Below, one piece after another: positions 8,033-15,114 of a stretch of DNA of 21,434 bases. The stretch comes from a virus. The stretch lies in the IMG/VR virus record IMGVR_UViG_3300041809_000338, positions 1-21,434 of that record; one strand, written 5' to 3'. Numbering within the stretch: the first letter of the stretch is position 1; every line of letters starts with the position of its first letter. The notes under the pieces are model-generated. The model saw only the letters and a program-made list of their open reading frames with translations. It made no database searches and was not told the DNA's origin. Position numbers and translations under genes: made by a program.

Positions 8033-8401
8033 ATGCTGCCTTTTCAACAGCACGCGGCGATCACCCGCCAATATCAGGATTTTATCGGAGGCGGATCGCC
8101 ACTGGCCACGTTGCTTCTCTATGTGAATCCAAACGTGACGGTGCCTTTGACGCACACGAAAATTGATGGAAGTTTTTTCCTGACGGGAGGCCAGTCAGAC
8201 ACCACAACAATTGAGCGGTGTGAATTTCAATCCTGCTTAATTCCAATGACAAACTGGAAGGATGTAAAAAAGGGTTTGTGTTGCGATCTGACAATAAAAC
8301 CAGGAGCGCCAGTTCTACAACTCCGATTATGGGATGGCGGACTTGTCGAAGGTGGAGAAACATTCCGGTTCATGCTGGTTGGCGTGAATTTCCGTGGATG
8401 A
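8033..8401 (+). CDS. Small hypothetical head-module protein (122 aa)
   Basis: This compact, beta-type protein starts 3 bp after the portal stop. It has three Cys residues and a Gly-rich C terminus (LRLWDGGLVEGGETFRFMLV). No family is recognised. Its place between portal and prohead protease suggests a head-assembly or connector role, which is inference. It is followed after 4 bp by a long GC-rich hairpin. Confidence 0.65.
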   Translation: MLPFQQHAAITRQYQDFIGGGSPLATLLLYVNPNVTVPLTHTKIDGSFFLTGGQSDTTTIERCEFQSCLIPMTNWKDVKKGLCCDLTIKPGAPVLQLRLWDGGLVEGGETFRFMLVGVNFRG

Positions 8402-8405
8402 TTTA

Positions 8406-8473
8406 GGCGGCGGCGGTGCGGAAGATGACGGAACTCTAGTTTTCCGGCGACGACCGCGCCGCCGTCTGCCGCC
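8406..8473 (+). other. Long GC-rich two-tier hairpin between the 122-aa gene and the protease-capsid gene
   Basis: Left arm 8406-8421 (GGCGGCGGCGGTGCGG) pairs with right arm 8454-8473 (CCGCGCCGCCGTCTGCCGCC): 16 pairs including one G-U, with one 4-nt bulge. Within the loop, CGGAA (8429-8433) pairs with TTCCG (8442-8446). No T-run follows directly, so it is not a classical terminator. It lies 25 bp upstream of the capsid-fusion start and could act as an mRNA processing site, a stabiliser or an attenuator. Confidence 0.6.
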
Positions 8474-8476
8474 GGT

Positions 8477-8487
8477 TTGACTTTGGC
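8477..8487 (+). promoter_or_regulatory. TTGACT motif 21 nt upstream of the protease-capsid start
   Basis: TTGACTTTGGC begins 4 nt after the hairpin right arm and 21 nt before ATG 8498. The first ten bases are identical to the copies at 5230 and 16017. No -10-like hexamer appears at 16-18 nt spacing, and there is no Shine-Dalgarno sequence before this ATG. Confidence 0.5.
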
Positions 8488-8497
8488 GTTTTGATAT

Positions 8498-11281
8498 ATG
8501 GCTGACAAACCAGCAGAAACCGCCGAAGCAAAAGAAAAAACGCCCGCCGTTGAAACGGCAGCGTCCACCAAGCCCGCAGAGTCAAATCGCACCACGCCGG
8601 TTGAGATGGATCGGGACAATGCAAATCTACTTTACCGTTTCACCGAGGTCACGCGCAGCGACATCGTTGGAGAAGACACTTTCCAGATCGCCGCCGCCTC
8701 CGAATTTCCGGGGAAACAAATCGCGGATGAAGTCCATGCGCGGGTTTGCGGGGTAAAAGAGGGCGAGCCTTACACGGAAATTTTGAGTCACAATGAAGGC
8801 GATGCCGACCTTTCATTTTTGAACAGCGGACGCGCGGCGTTTTTGGACGAACATACGCCCACGCGCCATCTTGGAAACATCAAAAAGGCCACACTTTCAA
8901 CGGACAAGGTGACGCGGATTCTGGCGCAATGCGATGAGGTGACAAAGCTTTCAAAAATCCGAAAGAAACAATTGAGCAAAAAAAGCCGGATGAATGTTTC
9001 GATGGGCTACATTCACACGCGATATCTCGGCTCGCAAACACTGGACGATGGAACTGTCGGCCATCGTTTTGCGTGGCAGGGGCGAGAAGTTTCCAGCGTG
9101 GCCGATCCACTGGATACAACCGTCGGGCTTGGTCGCGCGGCGGCGACGGACAAGGTGGCCTGCTTCAACTGCGGAAAGCAAATGAAAAGCTCGGACATGA
9201 TCAAATCGGATGACGCGCTGTATTGCTCGCAGGATTGTGTGGATGCCGAAACGCCGGCGGATGACACAGAGCGTTCGGTCGGATTGAAAATGTTCCGTGC
9301 GAAGAAGGATTCAAAAGAATTTCGGATTTCTCACGCTGAACTCCGACAAAAAACCGTCCGCGCCCTAGACAGCGACAAACGGTTCAAATACAAACGCGAT
9401 AACGGCGACCAAGTTTCAGACTTTTATCATCACGACAACCATCAGGTTTCCGCTGACGGCACAGATTTCCAAGCCATCGTTTCTTCACCGGCATGGCGCG
9501 ATGGCAGCAAGCTTTACGCGGTGGATTTCACCTACGACGGCAGCGATGTGACGCTTGGCGAAGCCACTCATGTTGAACCCAAAACCACCTTGGAAGCGGT
9601 CGAGCGGGGACTGCCGTGCGACCTGAAACAATTCCGTTCGGTTGACTTGCCGGAATTATCAGAAGCGGATAAAACCGCAATCGTTGCACCAAACATTTTA
9701 ACACGCAAAATTATGGCCGATAAAACACCGGAACAAATCGCGCAGGAAGCTATCGCTGCGAAACCCGAACTCGTCATTGACAGTCTCGAAACCCCGCACG
9801 TCAAGCGGGCGCTTGCCGAGCGAGGCTATCGCACCAAAATTGAATTGGATGCTGCGGCCAAGACCCGCGATGAGAAAATCGCCGGGCGCAACAAGGAAAT
9901 CCTCGCGCTGGAAACTGAATTTCGTTCCGACGCCGGCGACCTCATCAACCACCGCAAATTGCCCGATGGCCGCAAGGAGCCGTTTTACGTTCGTGACGCG
10001 ATTCATCTGGCCGCGATGGAAGCCTGCGCCTCCGATGATTCCAAGCCGGACACTGAAATCCGCCAGATTTTCCGCAGCAAGGTGGACGACTTGAAGCGCG
10101 GGGCCGCTTCGGAGGAAAACATCAAACGCGCCGTGGACGCCGCCGAAATGGGCTTGGCTGGCCGTTGTGACGATGTTTTCGCCGTCATCAAACGGACTCT
10201 TGCCGAATCTCACAGCAAAGGCACCCAATCCCGCAGCCTCATGCCCGCCGGTGCCGAGCTTGAATACTCGGACGAAATCCGCAACCAGTTCAAATCAATG
10301 CCGGGTTGCGCGCACGTCGCCGACCTCGGCGGATTCATGTCGCCCCCGAAACAGGGCCGCAAATGGGATGGAACCATTTTGGAGCGCAAGGCCCGCAGTG
10401 GTTCACGCATGAAGCGCGATGCGCTGGCCTCTGATTTTGTAACCGTCGGCGCGATGATTGCGCCGGAGTTCCGGCCTTACATCGAATTGCTCCGCAACTC
10501 CACCGTTCTGGACAAGCTCGGTTGCACCTACATCGGCGGATGCAACGGCGAACAGGTTTTCCCGCGCCAAGAGGCCGCGACGGTTGCGCAGTCGGTTGCC
10601 GAAGGTTCGCAATTGAATCCTTACGACCAGACGCTCGGCCAAATCAAGATGACGCCCAAGCGCGTTGGTTCCCGACAGTATTACAGCCGGCTGGCAGTCA
10701 TCCAGGCGGTTCCGGGCTGGGAAGCAATGGTCTGGAACGATCACGCGATGGTGTTGGCGATCTATCAGGATGAAATGGGAATCAATGGAACCGGCGCGGC
10801 TGACCAGCCCACCGGCATCCTGAATCAGCCCGGCATCAATCAGTTGCTTTTCGGAGGCACGCCGACTTACAACAACATCCTCAATTTCCGCACGCAAATC
10901 CGCAAGTTCAACGTGCCGGGCCAACTGGCATTTACGACCACCAGCGTTGGTCAGGGTCGTCTGGCTTACCTGCCGGCGGCCTTGAATGGCTCGACAGTCA
11001 TCACGCAGGGCGAGTTGGACGCCATCTGGAAGGGCGACGAGGAAAACGGCGAAATGCTCGGCTGCAAGGCCGTGGCGAGCCAGCAGATTCCCGGCGACAT
11101 TCTGCTTGCGGGCGTGTTCTCGGAATTGCTCATGGCAAGCTGGGGCGGAATCTTCACCACGCTTGACAATTACACCCGCGCCGACCGGGACGAGGTGGCG
11201 ATCACGTTCAACACCTATTTTGACATCGCCGTGCGGCACGCGCAGGCGTTCACCCGCTCGTTGGATACGGTCAACCAATAA
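8498..11281 (+). CDS. Fused prohead protease (S78) - zinc-knuckle insert - HK97-type major capsid protein (927 aa)
   Basis: A single uninterrupted ORF encodes what most phages split into two or three genes. Residues about 45-215 resemble an HK97-type S78 prohead protease, with a candidate catalytic His in AAFLDEH (H119) and Ser in MNVSMGYIH (S168). An insert with C222-x2-C225 and C243-x3-C247 looks like a zinc knuckle. Residues 405-580 are a charged helical region suited to a scaffold or delta domain. The last 350 or so residues are HK97-fold capsid-like (GAMIAPEFRPYIELLRNSTV, RQEAATVAQSVAEGSQ, GINGTGAADQPTGILNQPGI, then a VAITFNTYFDIAVRHAQAF end). An internal ATG at 9713 begins MADKTPEQ, echoing the ORF's own MADKPAET. 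Maturation presumably uses self-cleavage. No Shine-Dalgarno sequence precedes the start. Confidence 0.88.
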   Translation: MADKPAETAEAKEKTPAVETAASTKPAESNRTTPVEMDRDNANLLYRFTEVTRSDIVGEDTFQIAAASEFPGKQIADEVHARVCGVKEGEPYTEILSHNEGDADLSFLNSGRAAFLDEHTPTRHLGNIKKATLSTDKVTRILAQCDEVTKLSKIRKKQLSKKSRMNVSMGYIHTRYLGSQTLDDGTVGHRFAWQGREVSSVADPLDTTVGLGRAAATDKVACFNCGKQMKSSDMIKSDDALYCSQDCVDAETPADDTERSVGLKMFRAKKDSKEFRISHAELRQKTVRALDSDKRFKYKRDNGDQVSDFYHHDNHQVSADGTDFQAIVSSPAWRDGSKLYAVDFTYDGSDVTLGEATHVEPKTTLEAVERGLPCDLKQFRSVDLPELSEADKTAIVAPNILTRKIMADKTPEQIAQEAIAAKPELVIDSLETPHVKRALAERGYRTKIELDAAAKTRDEKIAGRNKEILALETEFRSDAGDLINHRKLPDGRKEPFYVRDAIHLAAMEACASDDSKPDTEIRQIFRSKVDDLKRGAASEENIKRAVDAAEMGLAGRCDDVFAVIKRTLAESHSKGTQSRSLMPAGAELEYSDEIRNQFKSMPGCAHVADLGGFMSPPKQGRKWDGTILERKARSGSRMKRDALASDFVTVGAMIAPEFRPYIELLRNSTVLDKLGCTYIGGCNGEQVFPRQEAATVAQSVAEGSQLNPYDQTLGQIKMTPKRVGSRQYYSRLAVIQAVPGWEAMVWNDHAMVLAIYQDEMGINGTGAADQPTGILNQPGINQLLFGGTPTYNNILNFRTQIRKFNVPGQLAFTTTSVGQGRLAYLPAALNGSTVITQGELDAIWKGDEENGEMLGCKAVASQQIPGDILLAGVFSELLMASWGGIFTTLDNYTRADRDEVAITFNTYFDIAVRHAQAFTRSLDTVNQ

Positions 11282-11318
11282 TTTCGGAACAAACACAAAA
11301 TTTCAAACAATCAAAAAC

Positions 11319-11936
11319 ATGAAATTCACCAAATACCTCATCGTGATGCTGTCGGTCGCCGCCGTTTGCATCAGCACCGCCCGCGCCCAAAATGACATAT
11401 TCAACACGGTTCGCACGGCCAACATCGGGTCGGTTTCCGCCATCGGAATTGGCGGTTTGCCGGCCACGAACGGTCCAGTGGACATTTTGGGATATAACGG
11501 GAGGGGTGTTGTTCTGCTGACCACATTCACCAACGGCACTGGCGGCGGGAATCTTTACGCGGCGGTTGAGACATCGCCGGACACTACGAATTGGACGCAG
11601 CTTGCCAATTATGCCGTGATTACATCGCCAACGTCCATTTCCTACACCAACACAGGATACGCAGGCGCCAACTTGGTTGTGGCGGACAACTTCCTGCTTC
11701 CAGGAACGATTACCACGCCAACGGCATACAGTGCGGGATTTAACACCCCATATCTGGCGCCGCTGATGTTCACAAATACCGGCACCGTGAATGTCTCCAA
11801 GAATGGGAATTACGCCATCGGCATCAATCTAACCGACAGTGCGCGTTACATCCACGTTGTCTGGACTGGCTCTGCCACGAACGGGACAACTGTGGTGAAT
11901 GCTGTGTTGCAGGGCGGCCGATTTTTGGCACCGTAA
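11319..11936 (+). CDS. Predicted exported, virion-associated candidate protein with Sec signal peptide (205 aa)
   Basis: ATG 11319 begins a textbook Sec signal: MKFTK, hydrophobic core YLIVMLSVAAVCIS, and cleavage site ARA before QND (after about residue 23). The mature part is beta-rich and full of Asn, Thr and Gly. It contains VDILGYNGRGVVLLT, AAVETSPDTTNWTQL and a RYIHVVWTGSATNG segment. This layout resembles small proteins often encoded just after the capsid gene in HK97-like phages (possible decoration proteins), which normally lack a signal peptide; the resemblance is from memory. The leader is A-rich with no Shine-Dalgarno sequence. An in-frame extension upstream (from 10986) would overlap the capsid gene and hide the signal, so it is rejected. 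Confidence 0.75.
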   Translation: MKFTKYLIVMLSVAAVCISTARAQNDIFNTVRTANIGSVSAIGIGGLPATNGPVDILGYNGRGVVLLTTFTNGTGGGNLYAAVETSPDTTNWTQLANYAVITSPTSISYTNTGYAGANLVVADNFLLPGTITTPTAYSAGFNTPYLAPLMFTNTGTVNVSKNGNYAIGINLTDSARYIHVVWTGSATNGTTVVNAVLQGGRFLAP

Positions 11937-11979
11937 AAACCGTCAAAAACCGTCAAAGTCTCAAAATCAAATCACAACT

Positions 11980-12378
11980 ATGAAATATATTTGCACCAAT
12001 CCGTTTCCGAATCCTCCCGGAAACCCCATTGTCATTGAATCTCCCATCAAGGGCGCGGTGGTCAAAAACGCCGCTGGAAAGGATGAAACCAGGCACATTC
12101 ACAAGGGAGCTACGTTTGAAATCGGAACCGCGAGCGAGTTCAAAGACCTGTCTCCTGCGGAGAAAACGCTTGTGTCGCAATTGGCCGTCAGCAAGAAAAT
12201 CGCCGAGGCCACCCCGCAGACGATTGAGCGCATCAAAAAGGAAGTCGCCGCCGAAAAGCTGGTGGCCGACCGCGATGCGGAACGGGACGCAAAAGCTGAT
12301 CCCATGAAGCTCATTGCCGATGCACTGGCCGCTTTGCCGGACATGATTGCGAAAGCGGTCGCCGCTGCGGTGAAATAA
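11980..12378 (+). CDS. Small hypothetical head-region protein with helical Ala/Lys-rich C terminus (132 aa)
   Basis: ATG 11980 is chosen because it lies beyond the previous stop; the in-frame extension to 11899 would overlap that gene. The N-terminal part (about residues 1-50) looks globular and beta-type (MKYICTNPFPNPPGNPIVIE). From about residue 58 on it is helical and rich in Ala, Lys and Glu, ending LPDMIAKAVAAAVK. The leader carries three near-copies of CCGTCAAAAA (11931-11957) and no Shine-Dalgarno sequence. A strong terminator follows 23 bp after its stop, so it is the last gene of the capsid transcription unit. Family not recognised. Confidence 0.7.
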   Translation: MKYICTNPFPNPPGNPIVIESPIKGAVVKNAAGKDETRHIHKGATFEIGTASEFKDLSPAEKTLVSQLAVSKKIAEATPQTIERIKKEVAAEKLVADRDAERDAKADPMKLIADALAALPDMIAKAVAAAVK

Positions 12379-12401
12379 TTATCAGCTTGTCACAGTTCAC
12401 G

Positions 12402-12438
12402 ACCGCGCTGGATTCGCCGCCAGCGCGGTTTTTGTTTT
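12402..12438 (+). terminator. Rho-independent terminator after the capsid block
   Basis: A perfect 10-bp stem, ACCGCGCTGG (12402-12411) with CCAGCGCGGT (12420-12429), closes an 8-nt loop. It is followed by TTTTTGTTTT. The T-run ends directly at an ATG (12439). Confidence 0.9.
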
Positions 12439-12582
12439 ATGCCCGGGTTTCTCAATACAGTCCATGAAGACGCGCGTGGGCTAACGCAGCGTGTGTTATT
12501 GAGGCTTAAAGCGGGCGAGGACGAAGCTGGCACGCCGCATTGGGTTGTGGCATCATTGGGTTTGACTGTGCCGCATTTGTGA
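12439..12582 (+). CDS. Tiny hypothetical ORF (47 aa) starting at the terminator T-run
   Basis: The ATG at 12439 comes directly after the terminator T-tract, so no Shine-Dalgarno sequence is possible. The peptide begins MPGFLNTVHEDARGLTQRVL and ends ASLGLTVPHL. Its stop overlaps the next start as TGATG (12580-12584), which is the main support. No family is recognised. It may be a real small protein, or only a coupling ORF for the gene that follows. Confidence 0.4.
   Translation: MPGFLNTVHEDARGLTQRVLLRLKAGEDEAGTPHWVVASLGLTVPHL
12562..12572 (+). promoter_or_regulatory. TTGACT motif 20 nt upstream of the start at 12582
   Basis: TTGACTGTGCC continues as GCATTTGTG into ATG at 12582. It shares the CATT-N-G-N-G-ATG ending with the copies at 5230 and 15095. 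Here the element lies inside the 3' end of the 47-aa ORF rather than in a gap. Confidence 0.45.
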
Positions 12583-12788
12583 TGGTTCCAATCACGGCCA
12601 AGCAGCACAACGCTCAGCAGGTGGGGGAGTCTGAATTTAGACCGAATCCAAGCCCCGTCGAGGTATTCGAGTCCTTGATGAAACATTTCGGTTTCAGGTT
12701 TGTGACCGTCGAGCCATCGCCCACTTTCACAAGAGAAGTCATGCGTCGGATCAAACAAGTTCAATCCCAAAAGCGCAAGAGAAAATGA
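12582..12788 (+). CDS. Small hypothetical protein (68 aa)
   Basis: ATG 12582 overlaps the preceding stop (TGATG), and a TTGACT element lies 20 nt upstream. The in-frame ATG at 12540 would remove this coupling. The protein starts MVPITAKQHNAQQVGESEF, has a central PSPVEVFESLMKHFGFRFVT helix-strand unit and a strongly basic C terminus (RRIKQVQSQKRKRK). The stop overlaps the next ATG by 4 bp. The basic tail suggests RNA or DNA contact, as inference only. Confidence 0.6.
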   Translation: MVPITAKQHNAQQVGESEFRPNPSPVEVFESLMKHFGFRFVTVEPSPTFTREVMRRIKQVQSQKRKRK

Positions 12789-12958
12789 GCGATATTTCCA
12801 TGTGCCTCGATTTTGGCTGCCCTTCACGGCACAAGTGTTATCGCTTCATGGCAGACGCCGAATCTGACCATCAGGCGTATGCGGATTTTCAACGGCAGGG
12901 CGATGCGGAGCAATGTGAAGATTTCATGCCGGTAAATCAAAAAATTGAGGAAACATGA
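12785..12958 (+). CDS. Small four-cysteine phage protein (57 aa)
   Basis: ATG 12785 and the stop at 12958 both overlap their neighbours by 4 bp (ATGA). The protein has C7, C12, C18 and C44 in the order C-x4-C-x5-C-YRF...Q-x-Y-x2-F...C-EDF. This pattern recalls tiny Cys-rich proteins common in phage genomes, where a C..C..C-xRF start and a C-x-DF end are typical. A folded zinc or disulfide mini-domain is likely. The function is unknown. Confidence 0.65.
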   Translation: MSDISMCLDFGCPSRHKCYRFMADAESDHQAYADFQRQGDAEQCEDFMPVNQKIEET

Positions 12959-13773
12959 GCGATCAAAAGGAAATATCAATGGTCTGGGTTGGGGACATTC
13001 ACGCGGGCAGCAAGTCTGCAATCTGCGTTCCCGACATGGAGCTTGGCGAGGGTGGCCACTTCCGTTATTCCGTGGCGCAGGCCGCGCTCTACGAAGCGTG
13101 GTGCGGGCTTGCGAAGGAATGGGGACAGCCGGACATTCTCGGCGTCAACGGCGATGCCATCGAAGGACAGGCGCGCAAAGAATCCGGCGTGCCATGCTGG
13201 TCAAACGACCTTGACGACCAGATTGAATGCGCCCGCCAGTTGATTGCCTTGTTTGGGGCGCGCAAAACCTACATCATTGAAGGCACTGGCTATCACACTG
13301 ACGCCGGTGGAAAATCCCTGGAGCATCATCTTGGCGAGAAATTGAACGCGGAGAAGATTGGTTCTGGAAATTCCAACCGCGCCGCAACCGAGTTGTTTTT
13401 GACCGTCGGCGGGATAACGGTTCACGCCGCGCATCATGTTTCAATCGGAACGGGCTGGTATAAGACGACCCCGCTTGCGCGCGAACTGGTTTTTGCGCTT
13501 CTGAATGAATCCGACTTCCACAAGGTTGACCTGATACTCCGCAGCCATGTCCATTATTTTTGCGGGGTGGAGTTCCACCGTCAGCGGGGTTACACGCTTC
13601 CCTGCTGGCAGTTGCGGACAAGATACATGATGAAGAAGTCCGCGTTCGGAATGACTCCCAGCATTGGGGCTGTCCGATTCCGAATCAAGGGCGGCACGAT
13701 CCACCTGGAGAAAAGATTTTTCAGGCCGGTTGAGTGCAAGCCAAAATTATTCCGCTATGAAGAAAGTGACTGA
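12955..13773 (+). CDS. Calcineurin-like metallophosphoesterase (272 aa)
   Basis: Metal-binding motifs of the calcineurin-like superfamily appear in order. GDIHAGS near residues 13-19 gives D14 and H16. GVNGDAIEG near 63-71 gives D67. IIEGTGYH near 107-114 sits where GNHE is expected. TVHAAHHV near 155-162 and LRSHVHYF near 195-202 give the later His ligands, the latter corresponding to GHxH. The canonical Asn of GNHE is replaced (GTGYH), so catalysis may be altered. The start overlaps the previous stop and has a GAGGAAA box. Such enzymes in phages may act on nucleic acids, nucleotides or phosphoproteins; the substrate cannot be read. It sits between head and tail genes, an unusual place for an enzyme. 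Confidence 0.82.
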   Translation: MSDQKEISMVWVGDIHAGSKSAICVPDMELGEGGHFRYSVAQAALYEAWCGLAKEWGQPDILGVNGDAIEGQARKESGVPCWSNDLDDQIECARQLIALFGARKTYIIEGTGYHTDAGGKSLEHHLGEKLNAEKIGSGNSNRAATELFLTVGGITVHAAHHVSIGTGWYKTTPLARELVFALLNESDFHKVDLILRSHVHYFCGVEFHRQRGYTLPCWQLRTRYMMKKSAFGMTPSIGAVRFRIKGGTIHLEKRFFRPVECKPKLFRYEESD

Positions 13774-14047
13774 TTCATCCAGCGAGAAAACTGACGTTCT
13801 GAAAGTCCCGAAGAATTGGGATGAAGTGACCGAACTTGAAATGGCCCTTGGCGTAATGCCGGATAAAGTGCCGAAAGGATTCAGGACGATTGCGGAGTGG
13901 GCGAAGATTTGGGGCAGAAACCGGTGCAGTGCTGAAAAGATAATCGCCGGACACGTTCTGAATGGCCGGATGGATGTAAAAAAATTCCGCATTCAAACAA
14001 ATAAACAAAAGAGCCGTCCGATTCTGCATTACAGGGCAATCAAATGA
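13757..14047 (+). CDS. Probable winged-helix DNA-binding protein (96 aa)
   Basis: ATG 13757 overlaps the phosphoesterase end by 17 bp; the longer in-frame start at 13664 would overlap by 110 bp and is rejected. Residues about 41-96 read as a helix-turn-helix and wing: GFRTIAEWAKIWG, then SAEKIIAGHVLNGRMDVKKF, then a basic hairpin (TNKQKSRPILHYRAI). This is the layout of small MarR-like or phage winged-helix proteins. It could regulate late genes or bind virion DNA. The fold call is visual, and no effector domain is present. Confidence 0.6.
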   Translation: MKKVTDSSSEKTDVLKVPKNWDEVTELEMALGVMPDKVPKGFRTIAEWAKIWGRNRCSAEKIIAGHVLNGRMDVKKFRIQTNKQKSRPILHYRAIK

Positions 14048-14229
14048 AATCAATGGAATTTAAGCATCGCGGGATAACGTATCGCGGGAATCTTAAACAG
14101 ATAGCGGCGATGATGGATGAGTGTGAAGCGCGGGAATTGATGCTGGCGGCGATACGGGCTGAGGAGGACAGGAATGGCGCGAACATCCGTCGCTGCCTTG
14201 AACTGAATCCGGGCTTGCTTCAATTTTGA
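14044..14229 (+). CDS. Small hypothetical protein (61 aa)
   Basis: It starts with an ATGA overlap at 14044. The N-terminal beta hairpin (MEFKHRGITYRGNLKQIAAM) is followed by a helix and an acidic-basic C-terminal part ending NPGLLQF. No family is recognised. Its stop codon lies within the next TTGACT element (TTTTGACT). Confidence 0.6.
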   Translation: MKSMEFKHRGITYRGNLKQIAAMMDECEARELMLAAIRAEEDRNGANIRRCLELNPGLLQF

Positions 14230-14236
14230 CTGCGGC
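14226..14236 (+). promoter_or_regulatory. TTGACT motif 21 nt upstream of the start at 14247
   Basis: TTGACTGCGGC overlaps the preceding stop codon (TGA at 14227-14229) and lies 21 nt before ATG 14247. The spacer is GC-rich, then GTTTATGA. No Shine-Dalgarno sequence is present. Confidence 0.45.
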
Positions 14237-14246
14237 GGGTTTATGA

Positions 14247-15092
14247 ATGCAACTGACGGCCACAGTGGACACGTCCAACCTGATGCGGGCGCAAATGATT
14301 TTGATGCGCCATTCCAAGCGTTCTCCGGCAAGGTGCATCAATTCGACGGCCTATCATGTCATCAAAGATGTCGTTGAGGCGGATGGCGGATTTCCGGTTG
14401 TTTCACAGGCAACGATTGATTCAGACATGGAGGTCACAGTTACCCCAATTCTTTCAACTCGTGGAACAAGTCGTGGTCAGCCACTTAAATCCGGCGCAAC
14501 CGAAATGGAAATCCCGGACATGAGTGCGGCAATGGCGATTACGATTGCCCGAATGAATCCGCAGTCTAAATACAGCCTTTCAACTGGCAACCGATGGCCA
14601 GTGGCGACACAAGGCGGCTGGCACACGATGATTAAGGGATTTGCAAGGGCATACGGAGCGCAAAACGCTTATGCGATGGCACTGGACGCGATTAGGCCGA
14701 TTGCCGAGCGAATGGTCAGGGCGCGGCATTCATCCACAGGATTCCTTAAAAAGTCATGGATTGATTTGAAAGTGGCGTTGATTCCTTTTGCCATGGGCAG
14801 GAATGAATCGCCGGCGGCCATCGTGACGGGGGATTGGTATAATGAAGTTGACCCCGCAAAGGAGGGATACCCGCTGGCCGCATGCAGGGTTTCAAACACA
14901 CTTGGCACAGGATACAGAACGACAAAAGAGCTTTCTGAAAAATATAACAGGGCAAACCACGACATTTCGGAGCCTCGCATTCGGAATGCGATTAACCGGG
15001 AGTTTGATTCAAAAATGGCACTGGCGGCGAAGGCTGAATGGGCGAAAGACGAGCCAGAACTGCGTGTGCTTGGCCTTCTGGTAAATCCTTGA
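14247..15092 (+). CDS. Hypothetical head-tail/tail-completion protein (281 aa)
   Basis: I do not firmly recognise this protein. The N terminus (VDTSNLMRAQMILMRHSKRS followed by INSTAYHVIKDVV) has the helical, residue-pair style of tail-completion proteins of the HK97 gp10 type. Its length is about twice that of gp10 and the rest is unassigned. Position after the head block and before the tail tube candidate fits a connector or tail-completion role. The start at 14247 is 21 nt after a TTGACT element. An out-of-frame ATG at 14243 is rejected. Confidence 0.6.
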   Translation: MQLTATVDTSNLMRAQMILMRHSKRSPARCINSTAYHVIKDVVEADGGFPVVSQATIDSDMEVTVTPILSTRGTSRGQPLKSGATEMEIPDMSAAMAITIARMNPQSKYSLSTGNRWPVATQGGWHTMIKGFARAYGAQNAYAMALDAIRPIAERMVRARHSSTGFLKKSWIDLKVALIPFAMGRNESPAAIVTGDWYNEVDPAKEGYPLAACRVSNTLGTGYRTTKELSEKYNRANHDISEPRIRNAINREFDSKMALAAKAEWAKDEPELRVLGLLVNP

Positions 15093-15094
15093 AT

Positions 15095-15105
15095 TTGACT
15101 TCCGG
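15095..15105 (+). promoter_or_regulatory. TTGACT motif 20 nt upstream of the start at 15115
   Basis: TTGACTTCCGG continues as GCATTAGCG into ATG at 15115. It lies wholly in the 22-bp gap between genes and matches the CATT-N-G-N-G-ATG ending of the 5230 and 12562 copies. Confidence 0.5.
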
Positions 15106-15114
15106 GCATTAGCG

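Noticed and set aside
10403-11296. Minus-strand ORF of 297 aa opposite the capsid region
   Set aside because: It is a shadow of the capsid coding sequence, with Arg/His-rich composition and no start context.
12390-12827. Minus-strand ORF of 145 aa
   Set aside because: It reads through the terminator stem and opposite three coupled plus-strand small genes, and it has no recognisable domain.
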